A stretch of 64,000 nucleotides of DNA from Owenia fusiformis (GCA_903813345.2 CAIIXF020000011.1:1328571-1392570); one strand, 5' to 3'; counted from the first letter of the stretch, positions 32,223-44,992 are shown. Translations and numbers: made by a program. Notes: generated from the letters alone by a model not told the origin.

Positions 32223-33765
32223 GGAACAAGATATATAATCAAATGCATATTCTTCTTATTTCCTCCCTGACACATGCCCATGAATGTTGCATAAGTAAAT
32301 ATATCCGTTTAAAAAAATTGAAAACGTTGTTCTCTACAGGTGCCATTTTTTATAATTGAAAAACAAAATTGAACATTTTGCTTTTTTAAATAGATAAGTT
32401 TCTTGGAATACAACTTAACCGTAAACGATTTAAGTCATTAATAATATTTCCCTTAGTGAACCCATGCTGAATAGACAGTAACTGGGTCAATGTTTTGTGT
32501 TCAACCTTGTTTTCATGATTTTTAAACATGAGTCGACGATTATGTAGGAAATTTCATTTCCAAATGTAAGCGTGTCAACTCCTGTTTTTGCACAATATCT
32601 AGCCTTTTATAATGATAGATCGCCAAAATCTGCATGTACCTCTCAATGAGGCGATATGTTTTTAAATTTATAGATGTAAGCTATAAACTCAAACAAAAAT
32701 TCAAACCACCCGCTCTATTTTTTTGATTACACAAGACGAAATTTCTACTCCCGGGGAGCACTTTGGTACCACTTTGAAGAAAGATTCTTGAAAAATCGTT
32801 CGAATTTTCACAAAAGGTTTTACGTAATTTTATTGCTTTGTTTAAGCCTCGATTTATATCATACTCAAATCTGATAACATAATTATAAATTAATATGAAA
32901 CATTCAACTCACCAGGTTAAATGATAAACCATTTCGAGAATTGATGATTTGAGTTAATTGTGGATATTTATGTAAATGTAAATCGGCATGTATTCGACAG
33001 TTAATGTACACACATGATATATGCATAACGTGTGACTTAAATATCAATTCGTGACTATCACATTTGGCTTTCAAAAATTAAGTTGGAAGTTACAGTGGTA
33101 GGAGATTAACGAAAACGTAAATCACATCCAAATATCCGAACGACGTCAAGTATTAACAATACACTTTTCGTGCATCTCGAACAAGGCAAGGTTCTGTGAT
33201 CCAGCAATGTGCATTTCGAAAGAAAAAATTCACAAATATCAACAAATTTTATTGAGTAGGATATTACATTTGAAATCAAAACTTTTATTTTTTTAAACCA
33301 AGAATTGTAAGAACTTGAAACATGTTGTGAGTTTTTCAAACGGCATATCCTCATTCACGTTCTTTGACAAGGATGGATCCATTTGAAAATATGGATTTTC
33401 CTGTTTATCCTTGTAAATTGACACGCATTTGTTTGCTCCATATCACGAACAAATAAATGCAGTACCAGCTTGCAATATTTGAAAACAGAAAGTTCATTCT
33501 GTATGTAAACAAGAAAAAATACATTTATGGTTGGTTCATAATAAAAAATGACGAATAGCATACATCTTTTGAAGTAGGGGTATACAGGGACACAGTGGAA
33601 AATCAGAAATTTAGGTCATATCCCAAAGATTGCTTCGCCAATATGTAACAGAACATCAAAATTATCATTTGCACGTTTGCTGATAGGTTTATTGAAAATA
33701 ATTAACCAGAGGTTTACTTAAATTGTGGCACCATTCTTAGTAAATTAGTTAGTTACTTGGCTTGA
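32223..33765. other. flank right of the 22-kb element, no gene seen
   Basis: AT-rich DNA without coding potential or clear repeats up to array B. Confidence 0.5.
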
Positions 33766-34020
33766 CCGAATCATATAAATATGATATTTTATGGAAGTTG
33801 TTGCACCTCGATGTATTTAGTTCTCCGACAATCACATACATATGATATTTTATAGATGTCGTTGCACCTCAATGTATTTAGCTCTCCGTCAGTCATAAAA
33901 ATATTATATCTTATAGATGTCGTTGTACATCAATGCATTTAGTTCTCCGACCATCAGATGTAAAAAATGATATTTCATAGATGTCGTTGCTCATCAATGC
34001 ATTTAGTTCTCTGGTCATCA
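33766..34020. repeat. tandem array, ~62-bp unit (array B)
   Basis: About four copies of the array A unit (ATAAATATGATATTTTATGG, GTTGTTGCACCTCGATGTAT, TTAGTTCTCCGACAATCA), same orientation as array A but with the variant CACCTCAATG/CATCAATGC instead of CACACTAATG. Confidence 0.8.
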
Positions 34021-34037
34021 GACTGGCCTGAGATCAT

Positions 34038-34938
34038 GGTCGCGGGTAAATCTCAGGCACGACATGGAAATCTGAAATTATAGAGGGCGCAAATCCAAGT
34101 GCACTTGTACCGGAAGTCTGTCTAAATATGGCGGGACTACACAAATTCGACCTACTTTTGTACCACGTGATGTGTTTTAGCCAATAGCCGAGGGGCTGCT
34201 AGATGTCTGTTAAGTTATAGTATTTATGTCTCAAATAAAAATGCATTATATCTCATCTTATATTGGACTTTTAAGTTACATTATTGAACCCATTAACAGC
34301 ACACTAAGTGATTTTTCCCGATCCAAAAATTTCTTCTGAGCCCTTGGTGTTCTTAATTCTAAGTGATTAATCTTGATCCTAGGTGATTGTTATTGATCTT
34401 AAGTGATAATGTTTTTGATCCTTAGAAATATCCTCATGATCTTGATCTTTGGTATCTGTCTTGATCCTTAGGGATTGGGTCGATCCTAAACAATTTTACA
34501 AGTGATTGTTCTTAATCTTAAGTGATTGTTTTTATTACTTTAAATTTTTCTTGACTCTTCTGGGCAATTGTTTGGTTGTGATTCTTAATATTTTGTTTTG
34601 ATACTGTGATTGTACTCAATTGTTCTAATCTTAGTTGATTGTCCCTGGTTTAGGTGATTGTTCCTGATCATAAGTGATTTACCTTGATCCTTGATATTTT
34701 TTCTTTACTAAGCTCGGTCAGTACGTGGTTGATTGTTTTAGATCATATTAATTGGTCCCTATGTGATTTGTGATCGTGCTGATCAAATGTGGTTGTACAA
34801 TGTACAATAGACTATTAATATACTAGTATTGTCCAAAATTTCCCGGGAAATCTTTGTTTCATTTTGCCGTGTGTAAAATGAAAATGCGCCCTCTATAATT
34901 TCAGATTTCCATGTCGTGCCTGAGATTTACTCGCGACC
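34038..34938. mobile_element. MULE-like non-autonomous element, 10-bp TSD
   Basis: TIRs of about 55 bp, GGTCGCGGGTAAATCTCAGG ... GAAATTATAGAGGGCGC and its complement, flanked by CTGAGATCAT (34028-34037 and 34939-34948). A 9-11 bp duplication is the Mutator habit. The interior has repeated GATCTTAAGTGATTGTT-like units and no transposase. Confidence 0.8.
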
Positions 34939-36674
34939 CTGAGATCATACACCACAATTAACCATCTAAACCGATTTAATTCTACAAATCGAAACATATT
35001 CCCAACTTCACGCGCTCGGTTTTTACTGCGGTTTAGACAGGAGAGCTGAGTGAACGGATTTATCGCCAATTTTGACAATTTTGTAACTGTGACGGAAATT
35101 CCGTGTTTTCGTATGACATTCTACTGAAATCTAAACAAATAAGACTACACGAAAATCATATTTTGTGTGCGGTTGAATTACGTAAGTGTCGTCGATTAAA
35201 GGCAAATAACGGATAAGAAATGTCAAGTCTGTTGTGTCTTATTTTCATTATACAGGGCTGTCTGAATAAAACGCTTTTAAGTTGTCATTGGAACTGAGTT
35301 GTCAAGTTTATTTTCCCTAAATAACGATGGAGCTCTTCATCCCATGCCTTATATCCGTACCCCTGAAACCAAATAATACTTTGTATATTTGAGTTCATCA
35401 ATTTCCATTTCAGGCGAGATGGAATATATCTAAGGTTATAACGAATCACCAGTTCGACGAACATAAAGTACTTTGTTTTATTTGAATTTAAGCACTTTAT
35501 CTAAGTATGAAAGAGCGCGGGGATTATCGGAAACGCTTCGATTATTTACGCTGGCCTAATACCATCCCCTTTAGAGTGCAATATGCATGTATCAACTTTG
35601 ATGGCTAGGATATTTTCATTGGAATGCGGGTCAGTGGGTATATACTTCCCAAACCATTTAAATAGAGCATTAAAATCCCTGTTAACTCCGTCGGTCAACA
35701 TAAGTCGGGTCAAAAGAATAATTTATCAATCGCATGAAGTCACTTTTTAACAGCGATGGTCAATATTGATCGTGATGCATGGAACTTTAAACTGTTGTAC
35801 GGCGCAGTTGCCATGGAAATGTTTTTTAAACGTCAAATTCTAAATTGTCCTCCAATCTAGGTTGAACCCAATGTAAGGTATGTGAATTATTTTGATATTA
35901 CATTGATACAGAGCGGAAAAGATACAATTGATCTGTTAAGGTACATGCACCTGGTATGTCGAAAAATTAATGAAAAAATTATACTAGCTATTATACTAGC
36001 CTAGGAAATATAAGGAAGTACATTCATGTCTTCATTCTTCATCTAATTTGAGGTCAGGTCTATCACTTTCTTGTAATTAAAAACAATTTAGTTGCTAGCC
36101 ATTATCTTATTACAGGTACGTCTGTTTGATATTTTGTTGATGAAGTAGTAAAATTGTAATTTCCGCATGTTTATATGTATGGCATGGTAGATTACATTGT
36201 TCAAAATAAAAGCAGTTGATTAAATGTTCTATTGTTTCTTTTTAACATTTTTTGACCCAATGAACGGTTGACTGCTATCGCCGCAAGGAGCATCGTCGTA
36301 TCATTAAAAAAAGTCCGTATCAAATGTGTACAGAGTCGCCGCGTGATAATCGTCAGTGCATGGAAGCGTAGGTCACCGTAACCAAATAAGGTAGATCGGC
36401 CTGGTGACATTCTGATACTCAGACCATCTTTGCTATGCACAAGAATGTTCTAGAAGGAAACTGAGAGAAGGCTGTGATATCTCACGATGGCCTGGTGATA
36501 ATTCTGTGCAGTTTTATGTTTATAATTCTCCATAGTTTATTAATTGAATACTATTGTTCAACATGTTTTATCAATATCTTCGTATCATAGTAGAATTCAA
36601 ACTTAAAAAAATGTTGAAATGAGATTCTTCAAAAATATTTTTCAACTTCCTCCATGTAAGTGCGGAACTTCCTT

Positions 36675-36804
36675 AATGCCTGGGTCACATTTGCTCAGCG
36701 CCCGGCCGATTGAGTGTTTTGTTCAATATTGCATTCGATTTGGAACAAAATACTCAATTGGCTAGGCGCCGAAGTGAAAATCGGAGCAAATGTGACAAAG
36801 GCAT
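36675..36804. mobile_element. 130-bp palindromic MITE (family P)
   Basis: ATGCCTGGGTCACATTTGCT ... AGCAAATGTGACAAAGGCAT, with an inner stem CGATTGAGTGTTTTGTTC / GAACAAAATACTCAATTGG. The near-perfect hairpin continues through GGCGC arms. Confidence 0.75.
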
Positions 36805-38387
36805 GAATGAGTACTGAGTACCAATTAACCGACCGAGAAAGTACATTTTAGTAGAGTTTGGATTGCATATTGGCTACAAATAAATGCAATAGCAAGTCAA
36901 GATGAGAAGTTCGAGGTATGTTGGTGAGTATCTTTCTTTTCAAAGGACACCTCTCTCGTTGAAACAATATGGACCAGGGTTCCTAGGAAATTTGGTCTCA
37001 GACGACAATGGTTGAAACTACTGTAGTTTGGAGTTTCTGTAATGTTTTGAGAGAAAGGTGAAAAAATTACACAGTAAGTCTTCGTGAAACGACTTATTGC
37101 AATTTCCTTTTCGCACAACAGTATTCCATAAGTACAGCTCCAGTGCTTGTACTGTATACAAGGGGAACTAAAAGTTGTTTGTGGCGAAACCACATTCCTC
37201 AAAACGCAAGGGATTGCTAAAAATGATTGTTCGTCGAATGTCGCTATATTTAAGTATTATATAGTTAGTTTTGCTAAGTTAATCCGATGGGCACGGTCTG
37301 TATTTTCCTTTCTCATAAATGCATTCAAGGCAAAGCAAAATATACTACGGTTAACAAAGTATTGATAAAGTTGACTTGTCAATAACAATTGGCTTTTTAT
37401 ATACCAGGTTTTTAGTTCAATTGTAAAAATGTGTACCCGTATCTTTTATTTTATTTATTAATTTGTTTTAATTTTAGACTTCCTTTAAACAACACTATTT
37501 ACTTCCAATAGAGGAACAAACGTAACCATTTTTCTGAGGCAAACATGCGTCAAAGACAAACCACGTCGTTTTATTGACTCATGTTACTTTAATAATTATT
37601 AACTCTTTGTTTTCCACGAAACCCTAATTTGCCATGACATCAAGTCTGCCATCGCCTTTTACTGTCAGGACACCAGCAAATTCTATTTTTCTTGGCCTTA
37701 CAATAATAAAATGCTTTCTCGACATCCCTTAGGTCAATATTTTAAACCAAATTAGTTAAACTTAAATACCTTATTTTGTAACACTTACAATATTATAGAC
37801 AAACGTTGATGTATGTAAAATTAAAGGCTCTTTCGATTTAACGTGTTTTTCAGAGGGATCCATCTTGGTAACTCTTACATTATAAGATACATATCAAATT
37901 AAAGGGGAATTACAAAGTGGTAAAACAGTAAATTGTTTAACCGTATGAACATGAGAGGGACGTCAGATAGATACTGAAACCATTTTACCGGGGTCTAGCT
38001 TGTTATGCGCTAAATGTTTCGAAGTATGTTTAATTGGATATTGTGTTTATTATAGGATGTAAAAGGATTTAGGTATGAATTCGAAATTCATGTTTAACTA
38101 TGGATTGGAGTTTAATAGGCTACATGGAATATAGGCAGTGTCAGCTTATATGTTGCTTTCCAAATTAAGCTTTCGATGTCACGGAAATATGAGCCTCGGC
38201 CGCTAAACATACTTTTCATACGCAATGAACATAAATTCCGCAAATTGTACAAATCAGAAATTATGGGTACACGATTTAAGGGAAATTAAGATGAACTTGC
38301 CCAAATTTTGGTCTCCATGGGATTTATTCTTCCCTCCGTAGTATTTATTTGCCTGATTTAGTTTGCAAAAATCGATTTATTTTCGAG

Positions 38388-39815
38388 CCTAGCTCGTCAC
38401 ATAAGCTCCGATTTATGCCTGGGTCACATTTGCTCCGATCCATCGATCGGCGCCCGTACGATTGAGTATTTTGTTCAAATTTGTATTCAGTTTTGACACT
38501 ACCCTACCACGTGACCACGTTTAAAAGGGAAACAGGGTACAGCTTAGTTGCAAATGGAGGACGTGGGTTTAATTCCATATTTCTGAACGTAAAATACATT
38601 TTACATATATTTCTAGTGTTCTACCAGACATAGAATTGATTCATTAAGGAGTGTGTAGAATATTGTTGGCAAAAAACCACTATAGGCAAAGATAGATAAT
38701 AGTGGGCGCAGTGAAGCAAAACCAAATGCAATACACGATACATTTCAGTAAATCTATCAACGTACAGGGAGCATGTAAGTGTCCCTTCGAAAATGTTACA
38801 TTGATATGTAACAAAAAAACAGTTAACTGTTGTTTAAACTGCGTGTCATCGTGTTATAGGTGGATACGTTTTCTAGTATGTTAGTCAACTGTATTTTTGT
38901 GAATTTGAACAAAACATTTTGAATGGTCGGGTTTTTGACGGTAGTGAATTAGACCATTCAAGGGGTTCTATAAAAAGATTCTTCATATGTAGTTCAGGCA
39001 ATTTTAATTATTCTGAGTAGCAAATAGTCATTAATACTGATAGCGGATAGTCATTTATCATTAACGTGTTGATATTTAATTTCGTTATTTTATTTCAATT
39101 TGATACCCTAGTAACACGTATAATCTAGCGTTCTTGTTAATTTAATGACTAAAATGCATACGACTTGAAAGCCCGTGTCTAAATCTACAAAATAATGTTT
39201 ACTTTATTTGGATTAAATAACAATTGATGACACCTCAAAGCATCAACAGGCGGCCTTTTTAGCATTACTTTCACTGTTTGCAACGTAAATGTACATGAGG
39301 TCGGGACAGCTTACTTTCTCGCTCCCTGTACTATTGAACAATTTACATTCCTTGTACCCTGTATTGATCAACTTTTGCAGCTGTGTACCGTGTACTATGA
39401 CATATCAAATATTTTAAAATTTAAAACGATATTATTTACATTATTTCTTCAACTATCATATAACTTGGAACATGGACTTCACTATTGCACCACTGAAGTG
39501 TAGCGAATAGCAATATTGACTCACTCCGAGCACCAAACGTATTAACCTTTTGACTAAGCAGTCGATATACTCAAAAGCGACATGTTTGAAAGCCAAAAGA
39601 TTCGCGCATGCGCGATCGAGGTAGGGTAGTGTGTAATACTCAATCGGCCGGGCGCCTTAGTGAAAATAGGAGCAAAAGTGACCAAGGCATTAGCGGCGCC
39701 CTTACGATTGAGTATTTTGTTCAAATTTGTATTCAGTTTTGAATATAATACTCAATCGGCCGGCCGCCGTAGTGGAAATAGGAGCAAATGTGACCCAAGG
39801 CGTTATGTGAGCTAG
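38388..39815. mobile_element. family P palindromes, duplicated and split by another element
   Basis: The left half starts ATGCCTGGGTCACATTTGCT at 38414. It is broken near 38497 and resumes at about 39634 (GTAATACTCAATCGGCC). A second P-like half follows to about 39799. Outside is a further inverted pair, CCTAGCTCGTCACATAA (38389) and TTATGTGAGCTAGG (39803). The inserted piece (about 38497-39633) has inverted tips ACACTACCCTACC / GGTAGGGTAGTGT. It contains no coding frame. Confidence 0.6.
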
Positions 39816-40408
39816 GCATTAGTGTTTGCCATCTGACTATATGTTTTATCAAAAGCAATCTAACTGCGACAAACTAAGCTAATTGACACACCATCAATTG
39901 ATAGCGAGAGCCAAGTTTGTAATTTACAGAGTACAATACGTTGCATTGTTTCGGTTAATTGTTTTATTTTGGTTATGTGTAACTTTTAACCATCCGTTAT
40001 TAATGCTATTTTGGTATAGCGGCTATGCTCTAATGTGAATGCAGCCCGTGACAGGGCAGTGAGCCATAACAAGGAGATAAGATTGACAAACAACATAACC
40101 ACGAAGTACATATGGAGGATAATAGTATTAACTCTATGTTGAAATGTGTTTTTCAGAAAATGGACATTTTACGATGGATTAAGAGGTCCATATGATAAAC
40201 TACTGAACACGAAGTGGACAAACGAAGCAGAAACTTAGGATACATTATTTAAACGAAAGGGGCGTAGTTCTTGTAGTGGTATTGGATATTGATACACACT
40301 ATCTCTCCCTCTATCCCTAGAGGGAAATCCACGTCGTAGAGGCATTGTATTGCCTACCTATACAGCCTAAAACAGCTAACACCCAAACGCATATTCAACA
40401 TCATCAAA

Positions 40409-42328
40409 ATGGCGAAAGCAAATATACCAAAACTGAAACGACAGCAGTCGGATCTCTTTAAACATCGACCGGGGGATATAACGCTGATCGTTTTGACCTT
40501 CTTGGCCTGGATCGTCACAACTGTCATCTGCTGCCTGGCGAACCCACTGCTTCCAAGATTAACAGGTATAGTACACCCCCTTCTTAAGTTTTGGCACAAA
40601 TAAGTTGTTTTACTAGTTAATAGCACACACATAACACGTTGGTGTTTAATCGATTTAAATTCAATAGAAAGGTATAATTCTTAAATTAGGCAAAACTTAA
40701 ACTTTTAAATCAGGTCGAGTCCTTTGTTTGTTATTCGAGTACTTGTGCAATAAAAAGGGTTTACTTTTTAGTTTTCATTGTCGATTACACCCCCCCCCCT
40801 TCGAATTGAAACATCTGGACCAAGTGAACTGTTTTCTTGGCAAATAATACTTCTTTAATTATCTAAATCAATGACGTGAAATATGGGAACGCAATAATGC
40901 AGTCACTGACTATGTTGTTGTGAAAAGCAAAAACGCCGAACATAACACCCCAGGTTTACTCCCAAATAAATTTGCCATATTAAACATCTATATCGCAACG
41001 TATCTATTAAATACGATCGTTTTTTATTATTTTTCAAATTAGTTTAATTTTAAAAGTATTTTGTTTCAGGACTCTTCAGCGAAAATGCTATGTTTGGTGT
41101 ATATTATTCCAAAGCAGAGCCACCTATTTGGGTCCACTGGGCGCTATGGGGCCTAACGTATCTATGGCAACTCAGCTGGTTAATATACGGGCTGACAACA
41201 ATCTCCAGATACGGGACGCATGGCTACCTTTACTTCTCGCCCGAGATCATCCCCTTCTCCGTATACGCGCTGTTCATCCTCTCCCAAATTCTCCACACGG
41301 CTTGGATCTTTCTCTGGGCACAAGGATACTTCTCGTACGGTGTTATAGCAGTTGCCCTCATCGCTTTTGTGTTGTATTGGTGCATGTTCTTAGCGTTTAC
41401 CAATCTACGGAGAATCCGGCGCCAGCTAGATGAGTTCTTATGTAGGAAGGATATTTTTCTGTCCATCGCGTTTGCCCATAATGGGCTAGCATTGTACGCA
41501 TCAATGGCGTCTGTGGTGACAATATTTGGCTTCATAGATATATTAATCTTAAGCTGGGGATTGAAGGAAGACCCGGCAATAACAGTAGGATTCTTGGCCC
41601 TATCGATAGAACTGCTCATATGGTTCTTTTTGGACATATGTCTGTTTGACAGGTACAGTCGATACACCGTCACGCCGTATATTGTCCCGCTTGTATGGAT
41701 GGCTGGAAATCTCGTTAAAATTGCCCCTATAGACGCAAAAAATATATTGGATATAAATGTTATGTTCGCCGTTATTCTCACCGGGGTGGCATTCATATTG
41801 CTCATAATAAAGGTGATTGTTCTGTACCGTGAACCGATTTTCGAACGAACTGTGCCCCGTTCGCCCGATAACCAGTATAACGTTCCGCAAGATAGGATAC
41901 GAACGGGCGCTGGAAAAGATCCACTTGAGATGACTGAGAATAACGATGAGGATGATACCGAGGAGTTTGCATATGTTAACAAAGGTGCAATGGAGACTGA
42001 CTTGGGCGATGAACGTGATAACAGCCCAGTTGTTACAAATGAAGATTACCAACCGGGTGAACTTGTGGACGATGTTACAATGGACTCAAACGCTGGCATT
42101 GGCTCTTCATCAGATGATGTTCAAGTAGTTACTTTAGATACTGCGACAAGTGACCATCGTTCTGCATCAGCCGATGTCCCCGTGGTTACAGTGAACGAAA
42201 CTAACGCAGCAGACAGTGGTAGCCCCGGGGCTTCAAATGGCGGCTATATTCCAGATACTACAGAGCCTCCGGGACTTGCTGTCACAGATGCTGTAGTATC
42301 CGGGAATATTGCACCTGTATCAATATAA
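40409..42328 (+). CDS. eight-pass membrane protein of unrecognised family, 2 exons, 471 aa
   Basis: Exon 1, 40409-40565 (ATG in context CAAAATGG), donor AACAG/GTATAG, phase 1. Exon 2, 41070-42328, acceptor TTTGTTTCAG/GACTC, phase 1. A short cytosolic basic N-terminus (KLKRQQSDLFKHR) is followed by eight hydrophobic segments at about residues 24-44, 70-92, 105-130, 137-157, 178-202, 211-234, 244-262 and 276-300. The Trp-rich motif WALWGLTYLWQLSWLIYG covers segment 2. The last 165 residues are an acidic, Ser/Thr/Asp-rich, probably disordered tail (DDTEEF, DDVTMDSN). GC content and codon use are higher than in the surroundings, fitting a host gene under selection. The W-x-L-W-G-x-x-Y pattern loosely recalls TspO-like proteins, but I do not claim homology. 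Confidence 0.8.
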
Positions 42329-42455
42329 GAATGGAAAACACATACAGCTAGGTGAAAACGAATTGATACCATAACATGTTTCTAAAAATCTGAAAGCAAT
42401 GAATAGATGGTGCTTTAATCAACGCATATACTAGCATCATTGATTATGTGCAAAT

Positions 42456-42855
42456 TGTTTGAAAATATGTATATCATTTTTGTACTTTTATAAGTATAGG
42501 ATAAGTTAGTGGGGGTTAGATATTGGGGCATCTTCGGGAAAATACTAATTAAATAATCCTTATATGAACGCTTCATCAATCTACTATAGACGATAGTCTT
42601 ACAAGATTAAGGAAATAAAAAGTGATAAATGTTAAATGTTGGAATAAACAAATGTTTGAAAATATGTATATCAAATTCATTTTGTACTTTTCTTATTTTT
42701 CTAAGTGGGGGTTAGATATTGAGGGCATCCTTTGAGAAATTCAAATAATAAATAATCCATCCGTACACTTCATGCATCTACTATAGATGTTACATAGTCT
42801 ATTTGGAAATCATCGTATTGGAAATAAATTCCACCAGCATTTAAGTGATAAAGTG
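42456..42855 (+). repeat. tandem ~195-bp duplication in the 3' UTR region
   Basis: GTTTGAAAATATGTATATCA ... GTGGGGGTTAGATATTG ... CATCTACTATAGA at 42456-42640 is repeated with changes at 42652-42855. AATAAA poly(A) signals occur at the end of the first unit (about 42615 and 42640) and of the second (about 42822), so each unit may provide its own 3' end. Confidence 0.6.
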
Positions 42856-43149
42856 TGCGGAATAAGAGGACAAAACGAACTTTCAAACAGTCTCTATTCC
42901 GTCTTATAACTATTATTGTAAAAGAGACTAACTATGGAAAGTCTCAACATTTGAATTTATTCAGATGCCATAAAAACAGTGTAAGTGGCGTGGATGACGA
43001 GTTACCCTTTCATCTTGTAGCACTAAGTTGTCGACCAGTGATACCGTTTCAAAATAAATTAATCTCGAACCAGATTGGTGTAATTTAATTTTCACTTTGC
43101 CCTTGAGATAAAAGGCGGAACAAGACCAAGCAATGCCGTTGCCGCATTT

Positions 43150-43250
43150 GATCCGATCTTTCAACACCAGCGCCCGTCCGATGATTATTTTGTTCAAAAC
43201 TGAATGCAATTTGAACAAAATGCTCATCGGCCCGACGACGGTACTGATGA
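43150..43250. mobile_element. hairpin related to family P
   Basis: CGCCCGTCCGATGATTATTT TGTTC pairs with GAACAAAATGCTCATCGGCC. It shares the TTTTGTTCAAA centre with the family P elements but has different tips. Confidence 0.45.
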
Positions 43251-43378
43251 TACTAAAAATAGGACAACCTTTTAAAATATGAAATTGTTTTGTCATTTTC
43301 AGAAAGGTCAAAGGTCATACTTTTTCATGGGAAACTATAGATTTTCACATTAGAGAAAGCACCGATGCACTGTAACCA

Positions 43379-44033
43379 TAGATGTTTATATCACGAAGAT
43401 GGCCGAAGATGTTTATATCACGAATATGGCCGAAGATGTTTGTATCACGAAGATGGCCGAAGATGTTTATATCACGAAGGTGGCCGAAGATGTTTATATC
43501 ACGAAGGTGGCCGAAGATGTTTATATCACGAAGATGACCGAAGATGTTTATATCGCGAAGATGGCCGAAGATGTTTATATCACGAAGATGGCCGAAGATG
43601 TTTATATCACGAAGATGGCCGAAGATGTTTATATCACGAAGATGACCGAAGATGTTTATATCACGAAGATGGCCGAATATGTTTGTATCACGAAGATGGC
43701 CGAAGATGTTTATATCACGAAGATGGCCGAAGATGTTTATATCACGAAGATGGCCGAAGATGTTTATATCACGAAGATGGCCGATGATGTTTATATCACG
43801 AAGATGGCCGAAGAAGTTTATATCACGAAGATGGCCGAAGATGTTTATATCGCGAAGATGGCCGATGATGTTTATATCGCGAAGATGGCCGATGATGTTT
43901 ATATCAGGTAAATGGCCGAAGATGTTTATATCACGAAGATGGCCGAAGATGTTTATATCACGAAGATGTCCGAACAAGTTTATATCACGAAGATGGCCGA
44001 AGATATTTATATCACGAAGATGGTCGAAGATGC
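43379..44033. repeat. 27-bp minisatellite, about 24 copies
   Basis: Unit GATGTTTATATCACGAAGAT GGCCGAA with scattered substitutions. Because 27 is divisible by 3, several frames on both strands stay open (for example FGHLRDINI repeats on the minus strand, 43345-43977). No splice, start or codon evidence supports a protein. Confidence 0.9.
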
Positions 44034-44212
44034 TTTAAAGAACCAATCAAATTCTGTTTAGAGTCAGATATTCAGCAATCGTCGATTGCGGTCTATAAAT
44101 CGTATACACCTTTACAACTACCGGTTAATTGTTTCTATTTATCCATTCTTGTGCTTTGAATAAGAAATACGCTAACCCTGAGATGGACAGTTCATCCTAG
44201 GAATTCTTGATA

Positions 44213-44369
44213 TGTCCCCACCACAAGTGAGTGGTTACATATTGTTAGTTTTTATCTTTTTGTGGACGGTGTTCGTCGGTTGGCATTCAGTGGTTGGTAT
44301 TCGGCGGTCTGAGCTCGGCATCTGTAGCAAATGGCAGGTAGTGACATTTTGCACGTTAATGCCTGGTTA
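44213..44369 (+). repeat. R2 family, short subtype
   Basis: TGTCCCCACCACAAGTGAGT, CATATTGTTAG, GTTCGTCGGTTGGCATTCAG and the end GGTAGTGACATTTTGCACGT. Same internal layout as 25257-25406. Confidence 0.6.
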
Positions 44370-44869
44370 TATCCTTGTTTTAGAATTGGATTTGATTGTC
44401 TGTCCTCAAAGTGTCTGATGTCCCCCTGTGCTAGGATTCATTTGCTAAGGAAGCTACCCTAATTTTTGTCCCACATTGGAATATCAAGTGCATTTGATAC
44501 AATTGCCTATTGAGTTGATGTTTTGGCCTTCGCTCCGACCTTCAAAGATGGGGTCAAGGCAACGGTATATGTCTCTTTTGTAACCTCAATGTTAAAGATA
44601 CTATACAGCATAGACTTTTTGTCTGTCCGTACTTTGGTAGTGATAGGAATGTATTTTTCAATAATGTTGTGTCAAACTGCAACCACCAACTCTCCTCTGA
44701 CTTTCTAGCAGGAAGTGTACAACTAAAAACATGTTGGGCTCTGGGAGATGACACTTTGATCTTGTGGGGACATGATAATTACGTGAAGTTTGACAAATAT
44801 GTCAAATTGTTTTTAAAGAAAATACATGTACAGTGCACACAATAGTCGTATGCATGTTTTAGTGGTTTT

Positions 44870-44992
44870 TTGCATGATATGTTTTATCCCATTTATATTT
44901 TATATATGATGTATTGGATGCACCGATTGAGTGCCGCTGCTCTAAAAGCGTTTTCCAAATAAATAAATAAAAAAAAAATAAAAAAATAACAA
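44870..44992 (+). mobile_element. possible retroposon 3' tail
   Basis: ATGCACCGATTGAGTGCCGC, then TAAAAGCGTTTTCCAAATAA and an AATAAATAAA/poly-A run. This is the look of a SINE or LINE 3' end. The body is not recognisable. Confidence 0.35.

Larger units (their letters stand above)
34949..40408. other. intergenic region with MITEs, upstream of the membrane-protein gene
   Basis: Apart from the palindromic elements listed at 36675 and 38414, no coding frame, RNA gene or tandem repeat was found. A 5' untranslated exon and promoter for the gene at 40409 may lie in 40000-40400, but no clear signal decides it. Confidence 0.4.

Noticed and set aside
9396-34020. Arrays A and B as long terminal repeats of one giant retroelement
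   Set aside because: Units are tandem satellites with different cores, lie outside the clear TIR/TSD boundary, and no reverse transcriptase lies between.
41230-41982. 250-aa minus-strand frame
   Set aside because: Antisense shadow of the eight-TM protein gene.
43345-43977. 210-aa minus-strand frame of FGHLRDINI repeats, and plus-strand frames over the same span
   Set aside because: By-product of the 27-bp minisatellite; no start context, splice signals or codon bias.
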